Shown: positions 54,097 through 63,722, counted from the stretch's first letter. The stretch is 64,000 nucleotides of DNA from Serratia entomophila (GCF_021462285.1 NZ_CP082787.1:1488001-1552000); one strand, 5' to 3'. Notes: generated from the sequence alone by a model not told the origin. A program made the numbers and translations.

Positions 54097-54969
54097 ATGG
54101 ATATTCGACAACTGCGCGCCCTGGTGGCGCTGGCCGAACAGGGCAATTACCGTCAGGCGGCGAGCCTGCTGTGCATCACTCAGCCGGCGCTCAGCAAACA
54201 GATCCAGGCGCTGGAAAGCCAGCTCGGCGCCCGGCTGTTCGAGCGCGGGCGCCAGGGCGCGCAGCTTACCGCCAGCGGCCAGCGGCTGTACCCCGAGGCG
54301 CGGGCGCTGGTGGAGCAGCATCTGCGGTTTCAGCAACGTGCGCGGCGGGTGGTGCAGGGGGAGGCGGGCAGGTTGGCGCTGGGGTTTGGCTTGTCCAGTT
54401 TTCATCTGGCGCCCAGGCTGGTCGCCGCCTTCCGCCGGCAATTCCCCGAGGTGGCGGTCGGGCTGGAGGATCTGCCTTCGGAACGGCAATATCAGATGCT
54501 GCTGCAGGGGGATCTGCAGGCAGGATTCGTGCGTCTGCCGGTCAACACGCCGCTGCGCGCCGCCGCCTTGCTGAACGACCGGCTGGTTTTGGCCGCACCG
54601 GCGGCGCTGGAGCTGCGGCCCGAGGCGCTGATGGCGCAGTTCAGCCTGTTGCCGCTGCTGCAGCTGACGCCGAAGCGCGGGCGCGGATTGAGCGATCAGA
54701 CGTTGCGCTTTATCGCCGCCAATCAGCTGGCGCCGAACATCGTACAGCAGGCCGGGGATATCCAGACGCTGCTGGCGCTGGTCGCCGCCGGCATCGGCGT
54801 CGCCCTGTTGCCGCACAGCGTCACGCACATTGCCCCGGCCGGCATCGACATCCTGCCGCTGAGCGGCGAAGAAACGGAGTGGCAGGTGGGTATCGCCTGG
54901 GATCCGCAGCGGCCCGACGCGCTGCGCGACAATTTCGTTCAGGTGGCGTTGGCCGCCCGGCAGGGCTAG
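54097..54969 (+). CDS. LysR-family transcriptional regulator
   Basis: 290 residues with the HTH MDIRQLRALVALAEQGNYRQAASLLCITQPALSKQIQALESQL, then a LysR ligand domain. It is transcribed away from the nitrilase gene across 93 bp, so it probably activates the latter. It ends 13 bases from the convergent GNAT gene. Confidence 0.88.
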   Translation: MDIRQLRALVALAEQGNYRQAASLLCITQPALSKQIQALESQLGARLFERGRQGAQLTASGQRLYPEARALVEQHLRFQQRARRVVQGEAGRLALGFGLSSFHLAPRLVAAFRRQFPEVAVGLEDLPSERQYQMLLQGDLQAGFVRLPVNTPLRAAALLNDRLVLAAPAALELRPEALMAQFSLLPLLQLTPKRGRGLSDQTLRFIAANQLAPNIVQQAGDIQTLLALVAAGIGVALLPHSVTHIAPAGIDILPLSGEETEWQVGIAWDPQRPDALRDNFVQVALAARQG

Positions 54970-54982
54970 CCGCTGCCGCGGG

Positions 54983-55513
54983 CTATAACGGGCAGCGCAT
55001 CACCACTATCGGGCTGTGATGGTATTCGCTGCGGTGGCTTTCGCTGAAACCGACCTTGCGCGCCAACGCCAGCGAGGGCTGGTTGTCCGGCGAAATAATG
55101 CATACCGTGCTGCCGCCCGGTAAGCGCTCTTTCCCCCACGCCAATGCCGCGCGCAGCGCTTCGGTGGCGTACCCTTTGCCCTGCGCCGAGGTCACCAGAG
55201 TCCAGCCCATTTCCGGCGCGTCGAGCGCCGGGGCAATGTCGCGCTGGAAATTGGAAAAGCCGATACCGCCAAGGTATTCGCCGCTGATTTTATCGCGCAC
55301 CGCCCAGTAGCCGTAACCCAGCAATGCCCAGTGGCCGGTGTAACGCATCAGGCGCCCCCAGGAGTCTTCGCGGTCGCGCGGCGTGCCGCCGATATAGCGC
55401 ACGACCTCAGGGTCGGCCCACATGGCGGCCAAGGCATCGAAGTCGTCAAGCGTATGCGCATCCAGCCGTAAGCGTTCGGTGATAAGCGTCGGGGCGGTGG
55501 TGATGGGGATCAT
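54983..55513 (-). CDS. GNAT-family N-acetyltransferase (RimJ/RimL-like)
   Basis: 176 residues. ITERLRLDAHTLDDFDALAAMWADPEVVRYIGG is the RimJ/RimL-type N-terminus, and EMGWTLVTSAQGKGYATEALRAALAWGKE holds the acetyl-CoA loop. The ATG at 55513 follows CAGGATAA; the frame opens at 55549. Substrate unknown: a ribosomal protein N-terminus or a small molecule. Confidence 0.85.
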   Translation of the reverse strand: MIPITTAPTLITERLRLDAHTLDDFDALAAMWADPEVVRYIGGTPRDREDSWGRLMRYTGHWALLGYGYWAVRDKISGEYLGGIGFSNFQRDIAPALDAPEMGWTLVTSAQGKGYATEALRAALAWGKERLPGGSTVCIISPDNQPSLALARKVGFSESHRSEYHHSPIVVMRCPL

Positions 55514-55622
55514 TATCCTGCTCCAGCATAAGGGAAAAGGAGGTGACAAACAGCGCCACAGTATGCCAGAGAAGTTGCCCCGTCAGCCACCGCCGCCAGG
55601 TGAACGGGAAAGCGCTCGGGTG

Positions 55623-56399
55623 TTACAGGTAGGGCCTCAGCCAATCAAGCCCGGCGGCGGTATCCCCGCGCGGCCGGTATTCGCAGCCAATCCAGCCCTG
55701 ATAGCCGACGGCGTCCAGTTGCCCGAACAGCCAGGGGTAGTTCAGTTCGCCATCGTCCGGCTCATGGCGGCCGGGGACCGAGGCTATCTGAATGTGGGCA
55801 TAGCGGCCAGCCAACTGGTGAATGAGTCCGCTGATGTTGCCGTCCACCAACTGTGCGTGGAAGAAATCAAACTGCATGAAAACGTTGGGGCGCCCGATCG
55901 CCGCGACCAGTTCCGCCGCCTGGTATTGGCTGGAAAACAGGTAGTTGGGCTTTACCTGCGGGCTGAGGGCTTCGAGCAGCACCTTGACGCCGCGTTTGGC
56001 GAAGGTATCGGCGGCGTAGCGGACGTTGCCGATAAAGGCCTCGCGGTAGCGCTGCCGGTCCTCGCCCGGCGGCACTACGCCGGCCATGACGTGCACGCTG
56101 GGGCAATTGAGCGCGATGGCGTAGGCCAGCGCCCGGTCAATCTCTGCGCGCGCATCTTGCTCACGGCCGGGCAGGGCCGCCAGACCCCATTCGCCGGCGT
56201 CGGCATCCCCCGGCGCGGTGTTGAACAGCACCTGCTGCAAGCCGTTGGCGCGCAGCTTCTGCGCCAGCAATTCGGCGGGGTGTTCATAGGGAAACAGAAA
56301 CTCTACCGCCTTGAAGCCCTGTGCGGCGGCGGCGTCGAAGCGCTCAAGAAACGGCAGCTCGTTAAACATCATCGATAAATTGGCGGCAAATTTGGGCAT
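55623..56399 (-). CDS. otnI: 2-oxo-tetronate isomerase/hydroxypyruvate isomerase family (OtnI/YgbM-like)
   Basis: 258 residues, equal in length to E. coli YgbM (OtnI). [40 protein letters not shown] at the N-terminus, [41 protein letters not shown] and [33 protein letters not shown] are near-identical to the family. OtnI isomerises 2-oxo-tetronates in the breakdown of four-carbon acid sugars. The partner genes otnK, otnC and denD are not near, so it may serve another aldose-ketose step. Confidence 0.82.
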   Translation of the reverse strand: MPKFAANLSMMFNELPFLERFDAAAAQGFKAVEFLFPYEHPAELLAQKLRANGLQQVLFNTAPGDADAGEWGLAALPGREQDARAEIDRALAYAIALNCPSVHVMAGVVPPGEDRQRYREAFIGNVRYAADTFAKRGVKVLLEALSPQVKPNYLFSSQYQAAELVAAIGRPNVFMQFDFFHAQLVDGNISGLIHQLAGRYAHIQIASVPGRHEPDDGELNYPWLFGQLDAVGYQGWIGCEYRPRGDTAAGLDWLRPYL

Positions 56400-56505
56400 T
56401 GTTCAGCTCCGGTCACGCGGCGATGGGCTCTTGGCCACAGCCTATAGCGAGCGGCCTCCCGATCCAAGCGTGAAAATCAGCCGCCGGCCTATCTTTCGCC
56501 GAAAA

Positions 56506-57273
56506 TTAAATGCCGCTGAACCAGTTGTAGCCCTGGTCTTCCCAGTAGCCGCCCGGATTGGTGTCGCTGACGAAAATGGCGGCGATATGTTTGGCGTTCT
56601 TGAACCCCAGTTTGGTGGGCACCCGCAGCCGCAGCGGGTAGCCGTAGTCCGCCGGCAGCGCCTTGCCGCCGAAATCCAGTGCCAGAATGGTTTGCGGGTG
56701 CAGCGCCGTGGCCATATCGATGCTCGAGTAGTAGCGGTCAGCGCATTTAAAGCCGACGTAGCCGGCGTGCAGATCGGCGCCGACGTGCTGCAGAAAAGCG
56801 CGCAGCGGCACGCCGCCCCACTGGCCGATGGCGCTCCAGCCCTCGATGCAGATGAGCCTGGTGATCTGGCTTTGCTGCGGCAACCGCTGCAGCTGTTCCA
56901 GCGTCCAGGGCGCTTTTTTCTCCACCTTGCCGGAGACCTCGAGCCGGTAACCGGCGAGATCGATCTCCGGCACGTTGTACTCGGGGTAAAAGGCGTTGAA
57001 CGGGAAGGGGTCGGTAATCTGGTCGGAACGGTAGGTTTGCGCCAGCCGCTGGCCGCTGAACAACCATGCCTGCACGCGATCGTTCCAGCGTGACATCGCC
57101 CACAGCACTTTATCCACCTGGTCGCCGTCCTGCATGTTGCAGCCGGTCAGCATGGCGATGCCGCCCAGCGTCAGCCCAGAGCGCAGCATCAGGCGGCGCT
57201 GCAGGTTCACCAGCTGCTTTTTCTGATCCGGCTCCAGCGCCGGCGCCGTGGGGCGTTGTTTCTTGTCATTCAT
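56506..57273 (-). CDS. Molybdopterin-dependent oxidoreductase, Tat lipoprotein (MsrP/YedY-like)
   Basis: 255 residues. The N-terminal RRLMLRSGLTLGGIAMLTGC has the twin arginine and a lipobox Cys, so the folded protein is probably exported by Tat and lipid-anchored. The sulfite-oxidase-type fold shows RLICIEGWSAIGQWGGVPL, in which the Cys should ligate Mo, and PLRLRVPTKLGFKNAKHIAAIFVSD. The ATG at 57273 overlaps the cytochrome gene by eight bases. It forms an operon with the periplasmic protein at 57882 and the cytochrome at 57266. Possible substrate: oxidised methionine or another sulfoxide/N-oxide. Confidence 0.85.
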   Translation of the reverse strand: MNDKKQRPTAPALEPDQKKQLVNLQRRLMLRSGLTLGGIAMLTGCNMQDGDQVDKVLWAMSRWNDRVQAWLFSGQRLAQTYRSDQITDPFPFNAFYPEYNVPEIDLAGYRLEVSGKVEKKAPWTLEQLQRLPQQSQITRLICIEGWSAIGQWGGVPLRAFLQHVGADLHAGYVGFKCADRYYSSIDMATALHPQTILALDFGGKALPADYGYPLRLRVPTKLGFKNAKHIAAIFVSDTNPGGYWEDQGYNWFSGI

Positions 57274-57874
57274 GCTTGCCACCTGCGATCATCGCCCACA
57301 GCGTGCGCGGCACGACGATCACCATCAAAACGTGGATCACCACAAACAGGCCGATGCCGGCCATGGCGAAAAAGTGCACGTAGCGTGCGGTATCGAAACC
57401 GCCGAACAGGCTCACCAGCCCCTGCAGCTGCACCGGTTTCCAGATAGCCAACCCGGAGAGCACCAGCAGCAGCCCCAGCGCCAGCACGCCGAGATACATC
57501 AGCTTCTGGATGGCGTTATAGCGGCCATGTCGGTGCCGCAGGCGCAACGTCATCGCCTGCCAAATATCCCGCCGCAACGCGCCGAGGCTGAGCGGCAGCA
57601 GGTCATGACGAAAATGGCCGCTGAACAGGCTCCACAGCAGATAGCACAGCCCGTTGAGCGCCAGCAGCCACATCACCGCCAGATGCCAGCCAATCGCGCC
57701 GCCCAGCCAGCCGCCGAGCGTCAGCTGCGGCGGAAAGCGGAAGCCGAACAGCGGCGAAGCGTTGTAGATTTCCCAGCCGCTCATAAACATGCAAATCATG
57801 GCGAACAGGTTAACCCAGTGGGTCAGGCGGACCGGCCAGCGATGCGCCGGCCGCGGCGCGTTGGCGTTCATCAT
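57266..57874 (-). CDS. Membrane cytochrome b (cytochrome b561/Ni-Fe hydrogenase type) subunit
   Basis: 202 residues with four predicted helices and histidines at RLTHWVNLFAMICMF (residue 19), GWHLAVMWLLALNG (near 63) and RYVHFFAMAGIGLFVVIHVLMVIV (near 166 and 180), a set that can ligate two b haems. It probably takes electrons from quinol or another donor at the inner membrane and passes them to the lipoprotein oxidoreductase. It is related to the one at 63101. Confidence 0.85.
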   Translation of the reverse strand: MMNANAPRPAHRWPVRLTHWVNLFAMICMFMSGWEIYNASPLFGFRFPPQLTLGGWLGGAIGWHLAVMWLLALNGLCYLLWSLFSGHFRHDLLPLSLGALRRDIWQAMTLRLRHRHGRYNAIQKLMYLGVLALGLLLVLSGLAIWKPVQLQGLVSLFGGFDTARYVHFFAMAGIGLFVVIHVLMVIVVPRTLWAMIAGGKHE

Positions 57875-57881
57875 CTTCTCC

Positions 57882-58505
57882 TTACATCGGCGGTACGGTG
57901 CCGTCTTTGCCGGCGGAGATGCGGGTGGCGACGCGTTCGCCTTTGTCGTCGGTGGAGAACAGCACGATGTGCACGCCCGGTTTCAGCAGGCTGCGCTCGC
58001 CCGGATCCAGGGTGACTATCGGCACGTCTTCCGGCACGATGACGGTTTTCTGTTGGTTGCCATAGTTAACGGTCAGCGTGCGGCCATTGGACTTCACCAG
58101 CTTGCCGACGGTGCCGTTGGTCATGGTGTCCACCTTGCCGTCGGCCGACTCCCAGGCGGAGTGCCCTTCGCCGGTGCCGCGCAGGCTGGCGGCGAACACG
58201 TGCACCTCCAGCGCCTTGAGGGTGCCGTCAGGCTGGGGTACGGCGGCGGTGCCGATAAAGCTGTCGGGCTTGATGTCGTCCAGCGTGCCCTTGGATACGC
58301 TCAGCACCTTGGTCTGATCGTTAAGCTTGACGCTGATTTTTTCGCCTTTACGGTCGGTGAGCTGCAAGCTGCTGTCGGATACCTGATCGATAGTGCCGCG
58401 CAGCGGCGCGATCGCTTTGCCCGGCGTTTGGGCCGCAGCCGCGGCGCCGCTGCACAGCATCAGGGTGGACAACAGTAAACCGGCAATACGATGACGGGTA
58501 ATCAT
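57882..58505 (-). CDS. Periplasmic protein with DUF5666-like repeats
   Basis: 207 residues. The signal peptide ends near AAAAAQTPG. The mature part has repeated beta-rich stretches (LRGTIDQVSDSSLQLTDRKGEKISVKLNDQTKVLSVSKGTLDDIKPDSFIGTAAV and NGTVGKLVKSNGRTLTVNYGNQQKTVIVPEDVPIV), typical of the DUF5666 OB-like fold. It is the first gene of the operon with the cytochrome and the Mo enzyme, and is separated from the cytochrome gene by seven bases. It has no counterpart in the second module of the window. The role is unknown; a metal, redox or chaperone part is conceivable. Confidence 0.7.
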   Translation of the reverse strand: MITRHRIAGLLLSTLMLCSGAAAAAQTPGKAIAPLRGTIDQVSDSSLQLTDRKGEKISVKLNDQTKVLSVSKGTLDDIKPDSFIGTAAVPQPDGTLKALEVHVFAASLRGTGEGHSAWESADGKVDTMTNGTVGKLVKSNGRTLTVNYGNQQKTVIVPEDVPIVTLDPGERSLLKPGVHIVLFSTDDKGERVATRISAGKDGTVPPM

Positions 58506-58570
58506 AACCTTCTCCTGAAATGGGTTTGCCGGTTAAGCATGGTTTAACAACCGGGACAGCACCATGTCCG

Positions 58571-58594
58571 TTTGATGACATTAATGTCATCAAA
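58571..58594. promoter_or_regulatory. Perfect 24-bp palindrome, putative response-regulator operator
   Basis: Half site TTTGATGACATT, then its reverse complement. The core TGACA-N4-TGTCA has the same half sites and spacing as the E. coli CusR box. It lies between the divergent starts of the DUF5666-like operon and the response regulator, so it can control both. Confidence 0.8.
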
Positions 58595-58645
58595 TTTGTC
58601 CGCCGGAACTGCTAGTATTTTTTCAGGCGTAAAGAGGCAGAGAAG

Positions 58646-59317
58646 ATGCGGATATTGGTGGTTGAAGACGATGCCGGCACCGGGGATTACCTGAAGAAAG
58701 GGCTGGGCGAAGCGGGATACGGCGTCGATCTGGCGCGCAACGGCACCGACGGGCTGTTTCGGGCGTTGGAGCATGATTACGACGCCATCGTGCTGGACGT
58801 CATGCTGCCGGGGCTGGACGGTTGGCAGATTATCGAGGTGCTGCGCAAGAAAAGCGACGTGCCGATCCTGTTTTTGACCGCGCGCGACGGCGTGCAGGAC
58901 CGCATTCACGGCCTGGAGCTGGGCGCCGACGATTACCTGATCAAACCCTTTTCCTTTACCGAACTGGTCTTGCGTCTGCGCACCTTGCTGCGGCGCGGGC
59001 CGGTGCGCGAGGCCGATCATTACGCCATCGCCGATCTGCAGCTCGACGTGCTGCGCCGCCGGGCGGTGCGCCAGGAGGTGGTGATCCCGCTGACCAACAA
59101 GGAGTTTATGCTGCTGCACCTGCTGGTGCGGCGCGAGGGTGAAGTGTTGTCGCGCACCCTGATCGCCTCGCAGGTATGGGACATGAATTTCGACAGCGAC
59201 ACCAACGTGGTGGACGTGGCGATCAAGCGGCTGCGGGCCAAAATCGACCGGCCGTTCGACATCAAGCTGATCCACAGCGTGCGTGGTATCGGCTATGTCT
59301 GCGAGCCGCGCTCATGA
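58646..59317 (+). CDS. Heavy-metal-type response regulator (CusR/HprR-like)
   Basis: 223 residues. OmpR/PhoB family: receiver with VVEDD (acidic pocket), phosphoacceptor Asp in [15 protein letters not shown] (near 51), Lys in YLIKPFSF, then a winged-helix domain with [50 protein letters not shown], the signature of the CusR/CopR/HprR subfamily. The start is about 52 bases after the palindrome. The ATG of the kinase overlaps its stop. Confidence 0.92.
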   Translation: MRILVVEDDAGTGDYLKKGLGEAGYGVDLARNGTDGLFRALEHDYDAIVLDVMLPGLDGWQIIEVLRKKSDVPILFLTARDGVQDRIHGLELGADDYLIKPFSFTELVLRLRTLLRRGPVREADHYAIADLQLDVLRRRAVRQEVVIPLTNKEFMLLHLLVRREGEVLSRTLIASQVWDMNFDSDTNVVDVAIKRLRAKIDRPFDIKLIHSVRGIGYVCEPRS

Positions 59318-60735
59318 GGGGGCTGGCCCAACGCTGGCGCAGCCTGTCGTTGACGCTGCGCACCGCCATGCTGTTCGCGCTGGTGGCGGCGCTGGTGGTG
59401 AGCGGCACCGGCTGGTACTTGTTCAGCGCCATGCGGCAGGAAATGATCCTGCGCAGCGATCTGCAGGTTACCGGGCGGGTGGCGTATTTTCGCCATTTGC
59501 TGAGCCAGCGGTTTCCTCTGGCGCGGCTTACCGCCAATACCGGCCTGTTTGAAAACATGCTGGGCAACGAACAGGACGTGCTGATTTTTCAGCATCCGGG
59601 GCAAAAGCCGCTCATCAACGTCAACCCCGCCCGGCTGACGCTACCGCCGATAGCGCCGACGCCAACCGACAAGCCTCAGCGGCTTGATGCGATGCGCGGC
59701 GGCGAAACCCCACTGGGCGTGCCGATGCGCGCGGCCTCGGCGCTGGTGCGGCTGGAGGACGGCACGCTATTGCAGATTTCCGCCGCGCACGTGTTGGTGA
59801 ACGAACAGAAAATGCTGGCGCGCTATTTGACGCGCATCGTCGCGGCGGTGGCGGTGGCGTTCTTGCTGATTGCGCTGCTGGGGTATGGCGTGATGCGTCG
59901 CGGCCTGAGACCGCTGTGGCGCATGGCGGCGCAGGCCGCGGCGATAGCGCCGAACACGCTCTCTACCCGCCTGAGCGAGCAGGGGGCGCCGCAGGAGCTG
60001 CAGCAGCTGACGCGGTCGTTTAACGCCATGCTCGAACGCCTGAATGAGGGCTACCAGCGGCTGACGCAGTTCTCCGCCGATCTGGCGCATGAAATTCGCA
60101 CCCCGGTAGGGGCGCTGATGGGGCACTGCCAGGTGGCGCTGTACCAGCCGCGCAGCGTGGAAGAGTATGAGACGCTGCTGCTGAACAATATGGAAGAGCT
60201 GGAGCGCATTTCGCGCATGGTGGAGAACATTCTGTTTCTGGCGCGCGCCGACAATGCGCAATCGGCACTGAATTACCGCCGCCTTGACGCGGCGCAAGAG
60301 CTGCAACGGGTCGCCGACTATTTTGAAGGGCTGGCGGAAGAGCGCGGCATTACCCTGAGCTGCGAAGGCGAAGGGGCGCTGTGGGCGGATGGCATGCTGT
60401 TTCAACGGGCGTTGAGCAACCTGGTGGCCAATGCGGTGCGCTATGCCGATGAAAACAGCCTGATACGGCTGTGGGTGGGCCGCCAGGCCGGCGCAATGGC
60501 GGTGCGGGTGATCAACCAGGGGCCGCCGTTGGCCGCCGGGCATCTCGACAAGCTGTTCGACCGGTTCTACCGCGCCGACGCCGCCCGCAGCACCGGCACT
60601 CACGCCAGCGGGCTGGGATTGTCGATCGTGCGCGCCATCATGACGCTGCACGGCGGCGAGGCTCGCGCCGACTGCAGCGCCGGTGAACCCTCGGCGCGCA
60701 TCACCTTTAGCCTGATATTCCCGCTTGCCGATTAA
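59314..60735 (+). CDS. Heavy-metal-type sensor histidine kinase (CusS/HprS-like)
   Basis: 473 residues. Helix 1 around 20-42, a periplasmic sensor loop of about 130 residues, helix 2 near 175-195, then HAMP, the H-box [21 protein letters not shown] and the ATPase part with [38 protein letters not shown]. The start ATG at 59314 overlaps the regulator stop (ATGA). The sensed signal is unknown; HprS senses peroxide or chlorine and CusS copper or silver. Confidence 0.9.
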   Translation: MRGLAQRWRSLSLTLRTAMLFALVAALVVSGTGWYLFSAMRQEMILRSDLQVTGRVAYFRHLLSQRFPLARLTANTGLFENMLGNEQDVLIFQHPGQKPLINVNPARLTLPPIAPTPTDKPQRLDAMRGGETPLGVPMRAASALVRLEDGTLLQISAAHVLVNEQKMLARYLTRIVAAVAVAFLLIALLGYGVMRRGLRPLWRMAAQAAAIAPNTLSTRLSEQGAPQELQQLTRSFNAMLERLNEGYQRLTQFSADLAHEIRTPVGALMGHCQVALYQPRSVEEYETLLLNNMEELERISRMVENILFLARADNAQSALNYRRLDAAQELQRVADYFEGLAEERGITLSCEGEGALWADGMLFQRALSNLVANAVRYADENSLIRLWVGRQAGAMAVRVINQGPPLAAGHLDKLFDRFYRADAARSTGTHASGLGLSIVRAIMTLHGGEARADCSAGEPSARITFSLIFPLAD

Positions 60736-60763
60736 TGCGGGGCGCTGATACCGACGGCATCGA

Positions 60764-62230
60764 TTAGCGCGGCGGAATGGCGAAGCGGAAGCAGGCGCCT
60801 TTTTGCGCCTGCTCGACCAGCTGAATATCGCCGCCGTGCAGTTGCAAAATGCGCCGTACGATCATCAACCCCAGCCCGCCGGCGTGACGGCGCGCGCCGT
60901 TCACGATAGACGGCCGCTCGAACAGGTCGGCGCGCAGTGCCTGTGGAATGCCGGGGCCGCTGTCGTTGACCTGCACCAGTATCTTGTCTTCCTGTTGCCA
61001 CAGCCGCACGCCGATCTCACCGCCCTGCGGCGTATGACGAATGGCGTTGTCCAGCAGGTTGGTCAGCACCCGCTCGATCATGCTCAGATCGGCAAACACC
61101 AGCGGCATGCCCGGGGCGATGTCGGCGCGCAATCGCTGGTGCCGCGCTTCGGCCGCCAGCTCGAACTTCTGGAATACGTCCTGCACCAGCTCGCTGAGCG
61201 AGAACGGCTCTTTTTGCGGTTTCACCACGCCGTACTCCAGCCGCGCCAGTTCGAACAGCTCTTGCGCCAGTTTGCCTACCTTGCGGCTTTGCGCCAGTGC
61301 CGTCTCCAGATAGCGTCGGCGATCGTTTTCGCTCAGGCTGGCCGATTTTACCGACAGCGTTTCCAGGTAGCCGTGCAGTGAGGTGAGCGGCGTGCGCAGA
61401 TCGTGAGAAATATTGGCGATAAACTCGCGCCGCTGCTGGTCCTGCTGCGACAGCGATTGCCACTGTTCGGCAACGCGCTGCGCCATGCTGCGAAACGCCA
61501 GCTGCAGCTGGCTGACCTCATCGCGCCCGACGGCGGGAACCGGCTGCGCCGCATAGGCCTGCACTGCGGCGATGCCGCCGTTATCCAGCACGCTTACTTG
61601 CCGGGTCAACTGGCGGATAGGCCGCGTCACCCAGCGGAAGGCGAAGCCGCCGGCCAGCAGGCCGAACACCACCACCAGTCCCATCGACCACAGCGCCATC
61701 TTAACCGCCGAGCTGAACTGAGCGTTGCTGGCCAGCGCGGTATAATCCTCGCCGAGCAGTACCACATACAGATAGCCTTCAATCTGGCCGTTGACCCTCA
61801 GCGGCGCGGCGCTGAATACCTTCTTCCCGCCGGTGCTGCGCGGATCGTCGCCGTACACCGGCATCCGCGCTCCGCCGAGCAACGCCTGCAGCGGCGACAG
61901 CTCGACCTTTTGCCGTTTCAGGCGGCCGGCCGGCGCGGCGTTGCCGATGATATTGCCCTGCTTGTCGAGCAGATAAACCTCGACGCTGGGGTTCACCGCC
62001 ATCAGCCGATCGAACAGGGTATGTACCGATTGCGGGTTCAAACCGTCCTGGCCCAGCAGCGGGTTGCTGGCGGCGATGTGCTGCGCCAGATTGCCGGACA
62101 GCCGTTGAATGGTCGCCTGGCTGTACTGGGTATTGCTGCGCACCTGCAGCCAGCCCGAGAAGGCGCAGCAGAGCAGCAGCAGCAGGGCGAAGATCAGCGT
62201 CAGGCGTTGCGCCAAGGTAAGATTTTTCAT
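60764..62230 (-). CDS. Sensor histidine kinase (BaeS-like) of second two-component system
   Basis: 488 residues. Helix 1 near 10-28, a periplasmic domain to about 160 with PSVEVYLLDKQGNIIGNAAPAG, helix 2 near 170-195, HAMP, then H-box FIANISHDLRTPLTSLHGYLETL and the ATPase part NLLDNAIRHTPQGG, DSGPGIP and GGLGLMIVRRILQLHGG. It begins three bases after the regulator stop. It faces the first kinase gene tail-to-tail, with 28 bases between the stop codons. Confidence 0.9.
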   Translation of the reverse strand: MKNLTLAQRLTLIFALLLLLCCAFSGWLQVRSNTQYSQATIQRLSGNLAQHIAASNPLLGQDGLNPQSVHTLFDRLMAVNPSVEVYLLDKQGNIIGNAAPAGRLKRQKVELSPLQALLGGARMPVYGDDPRSTGGKKVFSAAPLRVNGQIEGYLYVVLLGEDYTALASNAQFSSAVKMALWSMGLVVVFGLLAGGFAFRWVTRPIRQLTRQVSVLDNGGIAAVQAYAAQPVPAVGRDEVSQLQLAFRSMAQRVAEQWQSLSQQDQQRREFIANISHDLRTPLTSLHGYLETLSVKSASLSENDRRRYLETALAQSRKVGKLAQELFELARLEYGVVKPQKEPFSLSELVQDVFQKFELAAEARHQRLRADIAPGMPLVFADLSMIERVLTNLLDNAIRHTPQGGEIGVRLWQQEDKILVQVNDSGPGIPQALRADLFERPSIVNGARRHAGGLGLMIVRRILQLHGGDIQLVEQAQKGACFRFAIPPR

Positions 62231-62233
62231 GTT

Positions 62234-62947
62234 TTACTCTTGCGGCGGCGCCGCGAATTTATAGCCCATACCCCACACCGTGAGAATGCGCAGGGGTTCC
62301 GCCGGGTTGCTTTCTATCTTGATGCGCAGCCGGTTGATATGGGTATTCACCGTGTGTTCATACCCTTCGTGCTGATAACCCCACACCTGGTTCAGCAGGC
62401 TGAGGCGGGAGAACACCTTGCCAGGATGGCGAGCGAAGAAATACAGCAGGTCGAACTCGCGCGGCGTCAGAACGATCGGTTGCCGGTTCAGCTGCACCTC
62501 GCGGGCGATGGGATCTATGCTCAAGCCGTCAAAGCTCAGCGTGCCGGCGTCCAGACGCAGGTTGCGGCTCATCGCTTCCTGGCGGCGGAACAGCGCTTTG
62601 ACCCGCGCCACCAGTTCCAGCATCGAGAAGGGTTTGGCCAGGTAATCGTCGGCGCCCAGCTCCAGCCCCAACACGCGGTGCACCTCGCTGGAGCGCGCGC
62701 TGATGATGACGATCGGCGTGTAGCGCGTCATGTTGCGTGCCCGGCGGCAGATCTCCAGCCCGTCGACGCCCGGCAGCATCAGATCGAGGATCAGCGCGTC
62801 CCAGCCGCCCTGTTCCAGCATCGCCATGCCCAGATTGCCGTCGGCGGCGTGGCAAATGTCGTAGCCCTCATCGCGCAGGTGCAGCTGCAACAGCTCGGCG
62901 ATGTCGCCGTCATCCTCAACGATTAAAATTCTCTTTGGTTTTTCCAT
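62234..62947 (-). CDS. Response regulator (OmpR family) of second two-component system
   Basis: 237 residues. Receiver ILIVEDDGDIAELLQLHLRDEGYDICHAADG with phosphoacceptor Asp in DALILDLMLPGVDGLEICRRAR, Lys in DYLAKPFSMLELVARV, then the wHTH REFDLLYFFARHPGKVFSRLSLLNQVWGYQHEGYEHTVNTHINRLRIKIE. It is divergent from the cytochrome/Mo pair at 63101, its likely target. It is distinct in subfamily from the CusR-type regulator at 58646. Confidence 0.9.
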   Translation of the reverse strand: MEKPKRILIVEDDGDIAELLQLHLRDEGYDICHAADGNLGMAMLEQGGWDALILDLMLPGVDGLEICRRARNMTRYTPIVIISARSSEVHRVLGLELGADDYLAKPFSMLELVARVKALFRRQEAMSRNLRLDAGTLSFDGLSIDPIAREVQLNRQPIVLTPREFDLLYFFARHPGKVFSRLSLLNQVWGYQHEGYEHTVNTHINRLRIKIESNPAEPLRILTVWGMGYKFAAPPQE

Positions 62948-63100
62948 CTGTTCCCGCCGCTGATTGCCCGATCCTTGCTGAAAGTTTACACAACCGCCGT
63001 GCGTGGAGTTATCACATTTTATTTAACTTTGCGTGAGGTCTTGGGGAACAAATTCGGGGAATACTTCGCTCATCGCAACCTTGGCCACCAGGAGACAGGC

Positions 63101-63712
63101 ATGAGCATGACTCTCACACCGGAAAAACCATCGCTTGTGCATCCGCTGTGGTTGCGGTTGACCCACTGGCTGAATGCGCTGGCGATGCTGATTATGGTCA
63201 CCAGCGGCTGGCGCATCTATAACGCATCGCCACTGTTCAATTTCAGCTTTATCAACGAGCTGACGCTCGGCGGTTGGCTGGGGGGCGCGCTGCAGTGGCA
63301 CTTTGCCGGCATGTGGCTGTTTGGCGTTAACGGGCTGTGTTACCTGCTGATCAACCTGTGCAGCGGCCGTTTCAAACGCCGCTTCTGGCCGCTGAGCCTC
63401 AGCGGGTTTTTCGCCGATCTGACGGCGGCGCTGCGTGGCCGGCTGCGGCACGCCGATCCGCGCCATTACAACATGGTGCAGCGCGCGGCCTATCTGTTGG
63501 TGATGGCCGACAGCATACTGCTGGCGCTTTCCGGGCTGGTGCTGTGGAAGTCGGTGCAGTTTCCGCTGCTGCGCGAGCTGCTCGGCGGTTACGAGGCGGC
63601 GCGTTATATCCACTTTTTCGCCATGTCGGCGCTGGTGGGCTTTGTAGCGATTCATTTGGTGATGGTAGCGCTGGTGCCCCGCACCTTGCTGGCCATGCTG
63701 CGCGGGCGTTAA
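63101..63712 (+). CDS. Membrane cytochrome b subunit, paralogue of the gene at 57266
   Basis: 203 residues. RLTHWLNALAMLIMVTSGWRIYNASPLFNF, WHFAGMWLFGVNGLCYLLINL and ARYIHFFAMSALVGFVAIHLVMVALVPRTLLAML align almost in full with the first cytochrome, with the same histidines. GGAGACAGGC precedes the ATG; the open frame runs up to 62975. It is followed after ten bases by the second Mo enzyme gene, which is overlapped or closely spaced in both modules. Confidence 0.87.
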   Translation: MSMTLTPEKPSLVHPLWLRLTHWLNALAMLIMVTSGWRIYNASPLFNFSFINELTLGGWLGGALQWHFAGMWLFGVNGLCYLLINLCSGRFKRRFWPLSLSGFFADLTAALRGRLRHADPRHYNMVQRAAYLLVMADSILLALSGLVLWKSVQFPLLRELLGGYEAARYIHFFAMSALVGFVAIHLVMVALVPRTLLAMLRGR

Positions 63713-63722
63713 GGAGATGACA

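Noticed and set aside
62948..63100. Operator like the 58571 palindrome in front of the second cytochrome
   Set aside because: Searched for TGACA/TGTCA arms or any long dyad and found none.
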